64,000 bases of DNA from Streptomyces xanthophaeus (lineage in GTDB: Bacteria > Actinomycetota > Actinomycetes > Streptomycetales > Streptomycetaceae). The stretch is taken from NCBI RefSeq assembly GCF_000725805.1, contig NZ_JOFT01000010.1, positions 176,125-240,124 of the forward strand. Direction: 5' to 3'. Made by a program: the position numbers and the translations under genes. A model generated the notes under the pieces. That model ran no database searches. It was not told where the DNA came from and was given only the letters and a program-made list of their open reading frames with translations. This document shows, one piece after another, positions 39,151 through 50,643 of the stretch (the first letter of the stretch is position 1; each line of letters opens with the position of its first letter).

Positions 39151-40356
39151 GATGACCATGGCCATGCCCTGGCCGCCGCCCACGCACATCGTCTCCAGGC
39201 CGAACTGCTTGTCGTGGAACTGGAGGCTGTTGATCAGGGTGCCGGTGATGCGGGCACCGGTCATCCCGAAGGGGTGACCGACGGCGATGGCCCCGCCGTT
39301 GACGTTCAGCTTGTCCAGCGGGATCTCCAGGTCCCGGTAGGACGGGATGACCTGCGCCGCGAAGGCCTCGTTGATCTCGAAGAGGTCGATGTCGCCGACC
39401 GTCAGGCCGGCCCGCTTCAGGGCCTGCTTGGACGCCTCGACCGGGCCCAGGCCCATGATCTCGGGGGAGAGGCCGGTGACACCGGTGGAGACGATCCGGG
39501 CCAGCGGGGTCAGGCCCAGCTCGCGGGCCTTGGTGTCGCTCATGATGACCAGGGCCGCGGCGCCGTCGTTCAGCGGGCAGCAGTTCGCCGCCGTGACCAG
39601 GCCGTCGGGGCGGAAGACGGGCTTGAGGCCCTGGACGCCCTCCAGCGTGACCCCCGCGCGCGGGCCGTCGTCCCCGGACACCACGGTGCCGTCCGGGGTG
39701 GTGACGGGGGTGATCTCCCGCTCCCAGAAGCCGTTCTTGATCGCGGCCTCGGCGAGGTTCTGCGAACGCACGCCGAACTCGTCCATGTCCTGGCGGGTCA
39801 CGCCCTTGATCCGGGCCAGGTTCTCGGCGGTCTGGCCCATCGCGATGTACGCGTCGGGGACCAGGCCGTCCTCCCGCGGGTCGCGCCAGGAGGAGCCCTC
39901 GCTCTGCGCCACGGCGGCCGTACGGGCCTCCGCCTCGGCGAACAGCGGGTTGTGGGTGTCGGGCCACGAGTCCGAGTTGCCCTTGGCGAACCGCGACACC
40001 ATCTCCACGCCGGCCGAGATGAAGACGTCGCCCTCGCCCGCCTTGATGGCGTGCAGGGCCATCCGGGAGGTCTGGAGCGAGGAGGAGCAGTACCGGGTGA
40101 TCGTGGTGCCGGGCAGGAAGTCCATGCCCATCTGCACGGCCACGATGCGGGCCAGGTTGTTGCCCTGCTCGCCGCCCGGGAGACCGCAGCCGAGCATCAG
40201 GTCGTCGATCAGGCGCGGGTCCAGCTCGGGGACCTTGGCGAGGGCGGCCTGGATGATCGTGGCGGTCAGGTCGTCCGGGCGGACGTCCTTGAGGGACCCC
40301 TTGAAGGCGCGCCCGATGGGCGAGCGGGCGGTGGAAACGATGACTGCTTCGGGCAT
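39136..40356 (-). CDS. Acetyl-CoA C-acyltransferase (thiolase)
   Basis: A 406-residue thiolase that condenses or cleaves acyl-CoA by a Cys acyl-enzyme. The nucleophilic Cys is in RYCSSSLQT near residue 90; the other catalytic motifs are NEAFA near 350 and GHPFGMTGAR near 383, ending with the second active Cys in ETMCVGGGQG. It could serve beta-oxidation or acetoacetyl-CoA formation; sequence alone does not decide. GGAG precedes the ATG at 40356. No other fatty-acid gene is adjacent. The last codons are part of the 100-bp duplicated unit. Confidence 0.93.
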   Translation of the reverse strand: MPEAVIVSTARSPIGRAFKGSLKDVRPDDLTATIIQAALAKVPELDPRLIDDLMLGCGLPGGEQGNNLARIVAVQMGMDFLPGTTITRYCSSSLQTSRMALHAIKAGEGDVFISAGVEMVSRFAKGNSDSWPDTHNPLFAEAEARTAAVAQSEGSSWRDPREDGLVPDAYIAMGQTAENLARIKGVTRQDMDEFGVRSQNLAEAAIKNGFWEREITPVTTPDGTVVSGDDGPRAGVTLEGVQGLKPVFRPDGLVTAANCCPLNDGAAALVIMSDTKARELGLTPLARIVSTGVTGLSPEIMGLGPVEASKQALKRAGLTVGDIDLFEINEAFAAQVIPSYRDLEIPLDKLNVNGGAIAVGHPFGMTGARITGTLINSLQFHDKQFGLETMCVGGGQGMAMVIERLS

Positions 40357-40566
40357 CGGGGCTCCAAGGGGTGCGTTGCGGTTGCGGCTGCGGTGGCGCG
40401 GTGGTCGTCGTACGGGACCGCATGCGAAGTTACCGCCCCGTACGGTCGAGGTCACCGGCCTGGGCGTGTGATGCCGGTCGCTCCGAGGCCGGCTCCGAGG
40501 CCGACCCCGCAGCCACCCCGGCCGACCCGGCCGCACCGGAGCGGGCGGCCCGGCGCCGCCCCGCCG

Positions 40567-41607
40567 TCACGGTCCGGCGGTGCGGGTGTCCGCGAGGCCC
40601 GCGCCCGTCCCGCCGCCCCGGTGCTCCGGCAGCTCCTCGCCCGGCACCCGGCGCCGGCGGCGGTGCTTGAGCAGGACCCAGGGCCCGCGGACCGCCGTGA
40701 CCTCCGTACCCGCCTCCCCGGCCGCCGCGGACGCCGCCTTGGCCACCGGGAGCATGTCCTCGTCCCGGGAGACGTCCAGCCGGTCCGACTCCGGCCACAG
40801 CCCGAGCGCGGCGCACAGGGTCGGCAGCATGGCCATGGCGGCGGTCGCGTACCCCTCCGCCGAGGGGTGGTAGGAGTCCGGGCCGAACATCTCGCGCGGG
40901 TTCGCGGCGAACTCGGGGCCCAGCAGGTCCCCCATGGAGACCGTACGGGCGCCCAGCGCGACCACCCCTATGGTCTGCGCGGCGGCCAGCTGGCGCGAGA
41001 CCCGGCGGGCCACCCAGCGCAGCGGCTGGTACACCGGCTCGATGGTGCCCAGGTCGGGGCAGGTGCCCACGACGACCTCGGACCCCGCCAGACGCAGCCT
41101 GCGCACCGCGGAGGTCAGGAGCCGCACCGACTGGGTGGGCGGCATCCGGCGGGTCACGTCGTTCGCGCCGATCATGATCACGCACACGTCCGGGGCGGGG
41201 CCGTCCCCGTCCAGCAGCAGGCTCGTCTGCCGGTCCAGGTCGTCCGACATGGCACCCGAGAGCGCCACGTTGCGCAGCTCCACCGGCCGCTCGGCCACCG
41301 CCGCCAGCCCCGAGGCCAGCAGGGCCGCCGGAGTCTGCCGGGCCCGGCGCACGCCGAGCCCCGCGGCCGTGGAGTCGCCCAGCATCCCCAGGCGCAGCGG
41401 GCCGGGGCTCTGCTCGGGCCCGGCGAAGTCGCTCCCGTACAGCCCGTCCGCGCGGGGCGGCTCCGGGAGACCGGTGCCCACCGTGCGCTTCGCGAACTGC
41501 ACCTCGGCCAGTACCAGTCCCACGGCGGCGGCCCCGACCAGCCCGAGTCCGCCCCCGCCGTACGCTGCCCCCGCCGCGATCCGGCGGGCTGTTCTCGCCC
41601 TGGACAC
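40567..41607 (-). CDS. SGNH/GDSL-family hydrolase, membrane-anchored
   Basis: A 346-residue esterase/lipase-like protein. An N-terminal Gly/Ala-rich hydrophobic helix (about 15-35) anchors or exports it. SGNH blocks: GMLGDSTAAGLG with the Ser nucleophile near 78, the Gly in the SGAMSDDL region, GANDV near 150, and DSYHPSAEGY near 245 with Asp and His. The basic tail KHRRRRR is cytoplasmic-looking or surface charge. Substrate unknown. GGAGG lies upstream of the GTG at 41607. It is divergent from the cystathionine beta-synthase gene. Confidence 0.9.
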   Translation of the reverse strand: MSRARTARRIAAGAAYGGGGLGLVGAAAVGLVLAEVQFAKRTVGTGLPEPPRADGLYGSDFAGPEQSPGPLRLGMLGDSTAAGLGVRRARQTPAALLASGLAAVAERPVELRNVALSGAMSDDLDRQTSLLLDGDGPAPDVCVIMIGANDVTRRMPPTQSVRLLTSAVRRLRLAGSEVVVGTCPDLGTIEPVYQPLRWVARRVSRQLAAAQTIGVVALGARTVSMGDLLGPEFAANPREMFGPDSYHPSAEGYATAAMAMLPTLCAALGLWPESDRLDVSRDEDMLPVAKAASAAAGEAGTEVTAVRGPWVLLKHRRRRRVPGEELPEHRGGGTGAGLADTRTAGP

Positions 41608-41733
41608 TGTTCAGGCCACCTCCTTGCTCCTTGTTGACCTACCTGCCCCGTACGTACGGTCGGCCAATCCCTTTCGGCATACTCTGGCCGGACCTCCCGG
41701 AGAACCCGTGGAGTCCCCTCCTTGGAGAACATG

Positions 41734-43119
41734 GTGCAATTCCACGACTCGATGATCAGCCTCGTCGGCAACACCCCGCTGGTGAAGCTCAACCGTGTGA
41801 CCGAAGGCCTCCAGGCCACCGTGCTGGCCAAAGTCGAGTACTTCAATCCCGGCGGATCCGTGAAGGACCGGATCGCCGTACGGATGATCGAGGCGGCCGA
41901 GCAGAGCGGAGCCCTCAAGCCCGGCGGCACCATCGTGGAGCCGACCAGCGGCAACACGGGCGTAGGACTCGCCATCGTGGCCCAGCAGAAGGGCTACAAG
42001 TGCATCTTCGTCTGCCCTGACAAGGTCTCGCTCGACAAGATCAACGTGCTGCGGGCGTACGGCGCCGACGTCGTCGTCTGCCCGACCGCCGTCGACCCCG
42101 AGCACCCGGACTCGTACTACAACGTCTCCGACCGCCTCGTGCGCGAGACCCCGGGCGCCTGGAAGCCGGACCAGTACAGCAACCCGAACAACCCCCGTTC
42201 GCACTACGAGACCACCGGTCCCGAGCTGTGGGAACAGACGGACGGCAAGATCACCCACTTCGTCGCGGGCGTCGGCACCGGCGGCACGATCTCCGGCACC
42301 GGCAACTACCTCAAGGAGGTGTCCGGGGGCGCGGTCAAGGTCATCGGCGCCGACCCGGAGGGCTCGGTCTACTCCGGCGGCACCGGCCGCCCGTACCTCG
42401 TCGAGGGCGTCGGCGAGGACTTCTGGCCGACCGCCTACGACCCCGACGTGACCGACGAGATCATCGCGGTGTCCGACAAGGACTCCTTCCAGATGACGCG
42501 CCGGCTCGCGAAGGAGGAGGGCCTGCTCGTCGGCGGCTCCTGCGGCATGGCCGTGGTCGCCGCGCTGCGCGCCGCCGAGGGTCTGGGCCCCGACGACGTG
42601 GTCGTCGTCCTGCTGCCCGACAGCGGCCGCGGCTACCTCAGCAAGATCTTCAGCGACGAGTGGATGGCCGGTCACGGCTTCCTGGAGGAGGCCGGTCCGT
42701 CCGCGCGGATCGGTGACGTGCTGAACGACAAGGAGGGCGGCATCCCCTCCCTCGTCCACATGCACCCCGAGGAGACGGTCGGCCAGGCCATCGAGGTCCT
42801 GCGCGAGTACGGCGTCTCGCAGATGCCGATCGTGAAGCCCGGCGCCGGACACCCGGACGTGATGGCCGCCGAGGTCATCGGCTCCGTGGTCGAGAAGGAG
42901 CTCCTCGCCGCGCTGTTCGCGCAGCGGGCCTCCCTCGGCGACCCGCTGGAGAAGCACATGAGCGCGCCGCTGCCGCAGGTCGGCTCCGGCGAGCCGGTGT
43001 CCGAGCTGATGTCGGTGCTCGGCGAGGCGGACGCGGCGATCGTGCTGGTCGAGGGCAAGCCGACCGGTGTGGTCAGCCGCCAGGACCTGCTCGCCTTCCT
43101 CGCCAAGGGCGCGAAGTAA
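41734..43119 (+). CDS. cbs: Cystathionine beta-synthase
   Basis: A 461-residue PLP enzyme that joins homocysteine with serine (or O-acetylserine) in reverse transsulfuration. The PLP Lys is in NPGGSVKDRIA near residue 42, the substrate loop TSGNTG near 72, and the phosphate loop GTGGTISGTG near 180. The catalytic core is followed by two CBS domains (about 335-455). The haem-binding N-terminus of mammalian enzymes is absent. The GTG at 41734 is preferred because GGAG lies six bases before; an ATG at 41731 is only three away. Confidence 0.93.
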   Translation: MQFHDSMISLVGNTPLVKLNRVTEGLQATVLAKVEYFNPGGSVKDRIAVRMIEAAEQSGALKPGGTIVEPTSGNTGVGLAIVAQQKGYKCIFVCPDKVSLDKINVLRAYGADVVVCPTAVDPEHPDSYYNVSDRLVRETPGAWKPDQYSNPNNPRSHYETTGPELWEQTDGKITHFVAGVGTGGTISGTGNYLKEVSGGAVKVIGADPEGSVYSGGTGRPYLVEGVGEDFWPTAYDPDVTDEIIAVSDKDSFQMTRRLAKEEGLLVGGSCGMAVVAALRAAEGLGPDDVVVVLLPDSGRGYLSKIFSDEWMAGHGFLEEAGPSARIGDVLNDKEGGIPSLVHMHPEETVGQAIEVLREYGVSQMPIVKPGAGHPDVMAAEVIGSVVEKELLAALFAQRASLGDPLEKHMSAPLPQVGSGEPVSELMSVLGEADAAIVLVEGKPTGVVSRQDLLAFLAKGAK

Positions 43120-43455
43120 CACCTGCCGTACGGGGCCGCGTGCGGCCGTCGCGCAAACGGCACGGGCCTGACACGTGACGGCAGCACCGGCTTAACACGG
43201 CTCGTGCACAGTGGGGTTGTCGGCAGGGAAACCCGGGGAACCGGGCCCGGCCGGCACCACCGAACGGCGTTGCGTACCCCGGAGCGGCTCCCGGACCACG
43301 TGGACGCCACGGACGCGGACGGCCCTGACCCGGCCGTGTCCATCGCGGGGACCGCCGTCGTCCCGCCCCCGGGCAACCGGGGTGCGGCGGTCCCCGCGCT
43401 CAGTCTTTTCCGGCTTCTCCCGCTTTCGGGGCCGAGCCGGCCGGCAAGCCGATGG
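43120..43455. other. Intergenic region, nothing recognised
   Basis: 336 bases between the convergent cbs gene and a small membrane-protein gene. I see neither a convincing terminator hairpin nor a gene; open frames here have poor coding pattern. Confidence 0.4.
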
Positions 43456-43836
43456 TCAGGCGGAGGTGTCCCGGCCTCCGCCTGACCTGAGCCGTTTGCC
43501 CGCGTGGATGAAGTTCACACCCACGATTCCCGCCCAGGCCACCAGGAGCCCGCTGAAGTGGGCCTGGGTCGCGGCGATCGCCGACAGCGGCACCGCCAGG
43601 ACCAGGGTGATGATGGCGAAGCCGAAGCGCTCGCCGAAGTTCCCGTCCGCCGTACCGGGGCGGTGCCCGTCCCGCGCGGCGGCCAGCCGTTCCTCGGCGA
43701 GGCGGCGCCGGACCTGCGTGTCGACCTTCTCGACGAACGAGTCCACCAGCGCGGACTCGTACTCCGGACCCAGCTCGCGCCGGGCGTCCAGCGTGGCGTC
43801 GAGTTCCTTCTTCAGCTCTCGGGCGTGCGCGTCCAT
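43456..43836 (-). CDS. Small membrane protein, unknown function
   Basis: A 126-residue protein. The N-terminal half is charged and helical (ARELKKELDATLDARRELGPEYESALVDSFVEKVDTQVRRRLAE), a probable coiled coil. Two membrane helices (about 77-95 and 98-115) and a short basic tail follow. The family is common in actinobacteria and has no known function. GGTGGGG precedes the ATG at 43836. It is divergent from the RpiR gene and shares its 178-base upstream region, so joint control is possible. Confidence 0.8.
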   Translation of the reverse strand: MDAHARELKKELDATLDARRELGPEYESALVDSFVEKVDTQVRRRLAEERLAAARDGHRPGTADGNFGERFGFAIITLVLAVPLSAIAATQAHFSGLLVAWAGIVGVNFIHAGKRLRSGGGRDTSA

Positions 43837-43983
43837 GGCCCCACCGTAGGAACCGCCGCCCCGCGCGGGCACTGGGGCTAGCCCCCGTATCCCGCCCCCG
43901 TATCCCGCCCCGGGGCTCCCGCGTCTCGCGGAGCGGGCACCGGGCTTGCCCCGCTGCATAACCGCATGCAGAGTGCTCGGTGA

Positions 43984-43997
43984 CTGAATAGATCACG
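43984..43997. promoter_or_regulatory. Half-conserved operator upstream of rpiR-type gene
   Basis: CTGAATAGATCACG shares its left half and spacing with the perfect palindrome in the hutU promoter. It lies 18 bases before the regulator's ATG, at or near its promoter, suggesting autoregulation. Confidence 0.5.
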
Positions 43998-44014
43998 GGG
44001 ACGGAGGGGACGGG

Positions 44015-44857
44015 ATGAGCGACAGCCCGGCCGCGCGGCTGCAGAAACTGTTCGAGGGGCACCGGCTGACGCCGACCCAGCGGCGGATCGCGCACTGCAT
44101 GGTGCGCGGAGCGGCGGAGGTGCCCTTCCTGTCGAGCGTTGAGCTCGCGGAGCTGGCCGGGGTGAGCCAGCCCTCGGTGACCCGGTTCGCGGTGGCGCTC
44201 GGCTTCGACGGGTACCCCGCGCTCCGCCGCCACCTGCGCGAGGTGGCTCCGGCGGAGCGGACGGCCGAGGGGCCCGGGGACGCGTACAACGAGTACCAGC
44301 AGGCCGTCCTCGGGGAGATCGAGAACCTGCGGCAGCTCGCGGCCGCGCTCGCCGATCCCGCGCCGGTCCAGGAGGCGGGCCGGCTGCTCGCCGCCTCCGT
44401 CCCGCTGCCGGTGCTGGGACTGCGGGCGGCCTCCTCGCAGGCGCGCGGCTTCGCGTACTTCGCCGCCAAGGTGCACCCGGACGTACGGCTCCTCGACGAG
44501 GGCGGCTCGATGCTGGAGGACCGCATCGACGCGGCCCGCTACGACGGGGCCACGGCGCTGCTCTGCTTCGCGCTGCCCCGCCACCCCCGCGAGGTCGTCG
44601 ACACGCTGGAGCGGGCCCGTGGGGCCGGGCTGACCGTGGTGACGGTCGCCGACTCGGCCTTCGCCCCCGTGGCCCGCCATTCGGACCTGCTGATCCCGGC
44701 GCCGGTCGGTACGGGCCTGGCCTTCGACACGGCCTGTGCGCCGATGCTGCTGGGCCGGGTCCTGCTGGAGGCCATGGCGGACGCGCTGCCGGACGCGCAG
44801 GCCCGGCTGGAGGCCTTCGACGCGCGGGCCGCCGCGCGCGGGCTGTTCGTGGAGTGA
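44015..44857 (+). CDS. MurR/RpiR-family transcriptional regulator
   Basis: A 280-residue regulator. The N-terminal HTH_6 domain is visible (LTPTQRRIAHCMVRGAAEVPFLSSVELAELAGVSQPSVTRF, about 16-60), and the C-terminal SIS domain (about 125-265) would bind a sugar phosphate or other small effector. GGAGG precedes the ATG. It lies beside the hut genes, and operator-like repeats are found before its own gene and in the hutU promoter, so it is the likely hut regulator. RpiR proteins act as repressors or activators; the position of the hutU site suggests repression. Confidence 0.9.
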   Translation: MSDSPAARLQKLFEGHRLTPTQRRIAHCMVRGAAEVPFLSSVELAELAGVSQPSVTRFAVALGFDGYPALRRHLREVAPAERTAEGPGDAYNEYQQAVLGEIENLRQLAAALADPAPVQEAGRLLAASVPLPVLGLRAASSQARGFAYFAAKVHPDVRLLDEGGSMLEDRIDAARYDGATALLCFALPRHPREVVDTLERARGAGLTVVTVADSAFAPVARHSDLLIPAPVGTGLAFDTACAPMLLGRVLLEAMADALPDAQARLEAFDARAAARGLFVE

Positions 44858-44888
44858 GCGGGGCGCCCCGGCCGCAGCACTGGGCCGT

Positions 44889-46268
44889 CTAGAGCAGGGC
44901 GTCGGGCCGGTCGCCGCCCGCTTCCGCGACGATGGCGGCCAGGGACTGTTCCGGGCGGGCCAGGGCGAAGCGGATGCCGCCCTGCGGGGTGGCCGTGAAG
45001 CCGTGGACCGCCGGGCGGGGCAGGCTGTTGTAGCCGTAGTGGGCAGTGAAGAAGTACGCCCCGGTGTCCGGGACGGCGATCAGGTCGCCCGGTGAGAGCC
45101 GGGGCAGCTCCCGGGCCGTGGCGAGGAGGTCGCCCGCGAAACAGGCCGGGCCGGCGATGTCCTGGGCCACCGGGTCGCCCTCCTTCGGGGCGCCCTTCGC
45201 GTCGTACGCCAGGATCCGCAGCGGCCAGGCCGCCGGGGCGTACACGGTACGGGTCGCCAGCTGGACCCCGGCGTGGGTGAGGGCGATCGGGCGGGCCCCG
45301 GTGGTCTTGGTGTACTCGACCCGGGACAGGACCAGGCCGTGCTTGGCCAGCAGGGACCGGCCGAACTCCGTCACCAGGCCGTACGAGCCGTCGAACAGGG
45401 CCGGGGCCGCCGCGCGCAGGGCCGCCACGTACTCCTCGTAGGCCGGGGTGTGCGCGTCCGAGGCGAAGTTCACGGGCAGGCCGCCGCCGATGTCGAGGGT
45501 GTCGACCTGGCGGCGCCCGGCCGCCGCGTTGATCTCCTCGGCCAGCGCGTGCAGCTCCCGTACGCCTTCCGCGATCAGGGGCAGGGGGACGCCCTGGGAG
45601 CCCGAGTGGGTGTGCAGCCGGGTGAGCCAGGGCCGGTCCAGGTAGGCCCGTACCAGCCAGGCGCGGGCGCCCGGGTCGCGCAGCGGGACGCCGAACTTCG
45701 AGGTGGCCGTGGCGGTGGACAGGGCGTCGATGGTGCCCGCGCCGGTCTGCGGGTTGATCCGGATCCCGATCGGGGAGGCGGGCGGGGTCGCGGACGCGGC
45801 GACCAGGGCGTCGAGGCGCTCCAGCTCCTGCCGGTTGTCGGCGTTGACGGCGATCCCCAGCGCCAGGGCCTCGCTCAGTTCGGCCGCCGTCTTGGCGGGG
45901 GAGTCCAGCACCGTCCGCAGCGGCCCCACCCCGGCCGCCCGGGCCAGGGCCAGCTCGCCGGGGCTCGCCACCTCGCAGCCGAGCCCGGCGTCGGCGAGCA
46001 GGCGCAGCACGGGGACCAGTGGGGCGGCCTTGACGGCGAAGGCGTGCAGGACGGGCGTGCCGGGCGGTAGCGCGGCCGCGAAGGCGCTGGTCAGGGCGGC
46101 GGCCGAGGCGCGGATCCCGTCCGTGTCCAGCAGGCAGACCAGCGGGGGCGCCGTGTCGGTCCCGCCGACGAGTCCCTGTGCGACCGCCGCCCGTACGGCC
46201 CGGTCCCGGCGCGCGGCGGCGCCCTGTGCATCCGTCGGCGCGTGCGCCTCTGTGGCCATGCCCGCCAT
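44889..46268 (-). CDS. PLP fold-type III decarboxylase-like enzyme (LysA-related)
   Basis: A 459-residue enzyme related to diaminopimelate/ornithine decarboxylases. The PLP Lys is in HAFAVKAAP near 75; other features are the HTHSGSQ segment near 218, the phosphate-binding DIGGG near 255, and the C-terminal barrel with PDTGAYFFTAHYGYN near 405 carrying the shared active-site Tyr. Family members act on DAP, arginine, ornithine or related amino acids; the substrate here is unknown. It is divergent from hutU across the operator region, so it may be co-regulated with histidine catabolism. Start at 46268 or, nine bases later, 46259. Confidence 0.85.
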   Translation of the reverse strand: MAGMATEAHAPTDAQGAAARRDRAVRAAVAQGLVGGTDTAPPLVCLLDTDGIRASAAALTSAFAAALPPGTPVLHAFAVKAAPLVPVLRLLADAGLGCEVASPGELALARAAGVGPLRTVLDSPAKTAAELSEALALGIAVNADNRQELERLDALVAASATPPASPIGIRINPQTGAGTIDALSTATATSKFGVPLRDPGARAWLVRAYLDRPWLTRLHTHSGSQGVPLPLIAEGVRELHALAEEINAAAGRRQVDTLDIGGGLPVNFASDAHTPAYEEYVAALRAAAPALFDGSYGLVTEFGRSLLAKHGLVLSRVEYTKTTGARPIALTHAGVQLATRTVYAPAAWPLRILAYDAKGAPKEGDPVAQDIAGPACFAGDLLATARELPRLSPGDLIAVPDTGAYFFTAHYGYNSLPRPAVHGFTATPQGGIRFALARPEQSLAAIVAEAGGDRPDALL

Positions 46269-46298
46269 CCCATCATCCGACGGCGCCGCCCGCAGCTG

Positions 46299-46327
46299 TT
46301 GACTGAATCTATTCAGGGCGCGAGGAT
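46299..46327 (+). promoter_or_regulatory. hutU promoter with palindromic operator
   Basis: TTGACT (46299-46304) and GAGGAT (46322-46327), 17 bases apart, fit the vegetative promoter. The palindrome CTGAATCTATTCAG (46303-46316) fills the spacer, the classic place for a repressor site. Confidence 0.68.
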
Positions 46328-46365
46328 GTGAATGGATTGACCAACAGCGTCAGGAGGCACCCGCC

Positions 46366-48026
<1,661 letters not shown>

Positions 48027-48030
<4 letters not shown>

Positions 48031-49244
48031 GCGAGGCCGCTTCCTTCCACACCATGTGGGCGGATCTCGCGCCCATCGGCCGCCACGCCGAGTCCGGCGG
48101 CTACCGCCGCTACGCCTGGACCGGCGCCGACGCCGACTGCCGGACCTGGTTCCAGGCGCAGGCCGAGGCGCGCGGGCTGACGTACGAGACCGACCGCAAC
48201 GGCAACCAGTGGGCCTGGCTCGGCGACCCCCTCGCGGGGGACGCCGTGGTCACCGGCTCGCACCTGGACTCCGTCCCCGACGGCGGGGCCTTCGACGGCC
48301 CCCTCGGGGTGGTGTCCTCCTTCGCGGCCCTGGACGAACTCCGCAGGAGGGGCGCGGAGTTCTCCAGGCCGCTGGCCATCACCAACTTCGGTGACGAGGA
48401 AGGGGCCCGCTTCGGCCTCGCCTGCGTCGGCTCCCGGCTCGCCGCCGGGCAGCTGACCAAGGAGAAGGCGTACGAGCTCCGCGACGCCGACGGCATCGCC
48501 CTGCCCCGCGCCATGGAGGCCGCCGGGTACGACCCCGAGGCCATCGGCGCCGACCCCGAACGCCTCGCCCGTATCGGGGCCTTCGTCGAACTGCACGTGG
48601 AACAGGGCCGCGCCCTGGACCTGTCGGGGGACCGGGTCGGCATCGCCTCCGCGATCTGGCCGCACGGCCGCTGGCGGTTCGACTTCCGCGGCGAGGCCAA
48701 CCACGCGGGCACCACCCGCCTCGTGGACCGGCGCGACCCGATGCTCACCTACGCGGCGACCGTGCTGGCGGCGCGGACCGAGGCGGCCCTCGCCGGGGCC
48801 GTGGCCACCTTCGGGAAGATCTCGGTCGAGCCCAACGGGGTCAACGCGATCCCGTCGCTGGTGCGCGGCTGGCTCGACTCCCGCGCCGCCGACCAGGCCA
48901 CCCTCGACACGGTCGTCACCGCCGTGGAGAAGGCCGCCCGCGAGCGCGCCGACCAGGACGGCATCGACCTCGCGGTCGTCCGGGAGTCCTTCACCCCGGT
49001 CGTCGAGTTCGAGCACGCCCTGCGCGACGAGCTCAACCGCATCCTGGGCGGGTCCGTCCCCGTCCTCGGCACCGGAGCGGGACACGACGCCGGAATCCTC
49101 TCCGCGGCCGTCCCGACGGCGATGCTGTTCGTACGGAACCCGACCGGCGTCTCCCACTCCCCGCGGGAGTTCGCCGCCGAGGACGACTGCGTGGCCGGCG
49201 TGCTGGCCCTCGCCGACGTACTGGAAGGACTCGCATGCAGGTGA
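48027..49244 (+). CDS. M20-family amidohydrolase, candidate N-formylglutamate deformylase
   Basis: A 405-residue metallo-amidohydrolase of the allantoate amidohydrolase/N-carbamoylase group. Metal ligands: His in [11 protein letters not shown] near 80, Asp in AFDGPLG near 92, Glu in GDEEGARF near 127, His in FVELHVEQG near 190; NHAGTTR near 225 lines the substrate pocket. Related enzymes hydrolyse allantoate or N-carbamoyl amino acids. Here it is locked by GTGA to hutU and overlaps hutF by ten bases, and no HutG is present, so it probably releases formate from N-formyl-L-glutamate. That function is inference. Confidence 0.88.
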
Positions 49245-50599
49245 CGGGGCACGCGGTGGCCGCGCACAAGACGTACTGGCTGGAGCACGCCTGGCTCGGC
49301 ACCCACGTCGAGCCGGGCGTCGCCCTGGAGGTGACCGCCGACGGGCGGATCGGGGCCCTGCGCACCGGTGCGGACACCCCGCCGCCCGGCGCGGAGGTGC
49401 TGCGCGGCCTGACCCTCCCTGGCCTGGCCAACGCGCACAGCCACGCCTTCCACCGGGCCCTGCGCTCCACCGTGCAGGTGGGCTCGGGCACCTTCTGGAC
49501 CTGGCGCGACTTCATGTACAAGGTCGCCCAGAACCTCACCCCCGACAGCTACTTCGCGCTCGCCCGGGCCGTCTACGCCGAGATGGCCCTGGCCGGCATC
49601 ACCAACGTCGGCGAGTTCCACTACGTCCACCACGCCCCCGGCGGCGCCGCCTACGCGGACCCGAACGCGATGGGCGAGGCCTTGATCGAGGCGGCCGCCG
49701 CGGCCGGCATCCGCATCACCCTGCTGGACACGGCGTACCTGTCGGCGGGCTTCGGCGAGCCGCCGAGCCACCACCAGCTGCGCTTCTCCGACGGCAGCGC
49801 CGAGGCCTGGGCGCAGCGGGCCGGCGCCCTCAAGCCCCGCGAGCACGCCCTGGTCGGCGCCGCGATCCACTCGGTGCGCGCCGTGCCCGCCGACCAGCTG
49901 GCCACCGTCGCCCAGTGGGCCCAGGAGCGCGGGGCGCCGCTGCACGTCCACCTCTCGGAGCAGACCGCCGAGAACGACGCCTGCCAGGCGGCGCACGGCC
50001 GCACCCCCACCCAGCTCCTCGCCGACCACGGGGTGCTGGGGCCGCGGACCACCGGCGTCCACAACACCCACCTCACCGACGGGGACATCGCCCTCCTCGG
50101 CGGCACCACCACCGGCACCTGCATGTGCCCCACCACCGAACGCGACCTCGCCGACGGCATCGGCCCCGCGGTCCGCCTCCAGCAGGCGGGCAGCCCGCTG
50201 TCCCTGGGCAGCGACAGCCACGCCGTGATCGACCTGCTCGAAGAGGCCCGCGCGATGGAGCTGAACGAGCGCCTGCGCAGCCGCACCCGGGGCCACTGGA
50301 CGGCGAACTCCCTGCTGACCGCCGCCACCGCCGACGGTCATGCGGCGCTCGGCCTGGCCGACGCGGGCCGCCTGGAGGCGGGCGCGCTCGCGGACTTCAC
50401 CACGATCGCGCTGGACTCCGTCCGCACGGCGGGCGCCCTGCCGCGGCTGGGCGCCGAGACGGCCGTCTTCGCCGCGACCGCCGCGGACGTCCGGCACACG
50501 GTGGTCGGCGGCCGGCACATCGTCCGCGACGGCGCCCACACCCTGGTCGAAGACGTCCCGTCGGCCCTCGCCGAGTCCATCGCGGCCCTCCGCGGCTGA
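49235..50599 (+). CDS. hutF: Formimidoylglutamate deiminase
   Basis: A 454-residue amidohydrolase-superfamily enzyme that deiminates N-formimidoyl-L-glutamate to N-formyl-L-glutamate plus ammonia. Metal and catalytic residues: HSHAFHR near 70, the segment [11 protein letters not shown] near 240, HNTHL near 275 and the Asp in [11 protein letters not shown] near 330. Its presence shows the five-step Hut route through formylglutamate, not the direct release of formamide. The ATG lies inside the end of the preceding gene (ten-base overlap). A 44-base gap follows before hutI. Confidence 0.94.
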   Translation: MQVTGHAVAAHKTYWLEHAWLGTHVEPGVALEVTADGRIGALRTGADTPPPGAEVLRGLTLPGLANAHSHAFHRALRSTVQVGSGTFWTWRDFMYKVAQNLTPDSYFALARAVYAEMALAGITNVGEFHYVHHAPGGAAYADPNAMGEALIEAAAAAGIRITLLDTAYLSAGFGEPPSHHQLRFSDGSAEAWAQRAGALKPREHALVGAAIHSVRAVPADQLATVAQWAQERGAPLHVHLSEQTAENDACQAAHGRTPTQLLADHGVLGPRTTGVHNTHLTDGDIALLGGTTTGTCMCPTTERDLADGIGPAVRLQQAGSPLSLGSDSHAVIDLLEEARAMELNERLRSRTRGHWTANSLLTAATADGHAALGLADAGRLEAGALADFTTIALDSVRTAGALPRLGAETAVFAATAADVRHTVVGGRHIVRDGAHTLVEDVPSALAESIAALRG

Positions 50600-50643
50600 C
50601 AGATACGGGGTCTGGGGCGGAGCCCCGGTTACGAGAGGAACCC

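Noticed and set aside
43204..43485. Plus-strand frame of about 93 codons after cystathionine beta-synthase
   Set aside because: Arg/Pro-rich product without coding bias, and it overlaps the real small membrane-protein gene on the other strand.
43951..43972. CTGCAT-N6-ATGCAG dyad upstream of the RpiR gene as its operator
   Set aside because: It has no counterpart near hutU, unlike the CTGAAT element, so it is not counted as the operator.
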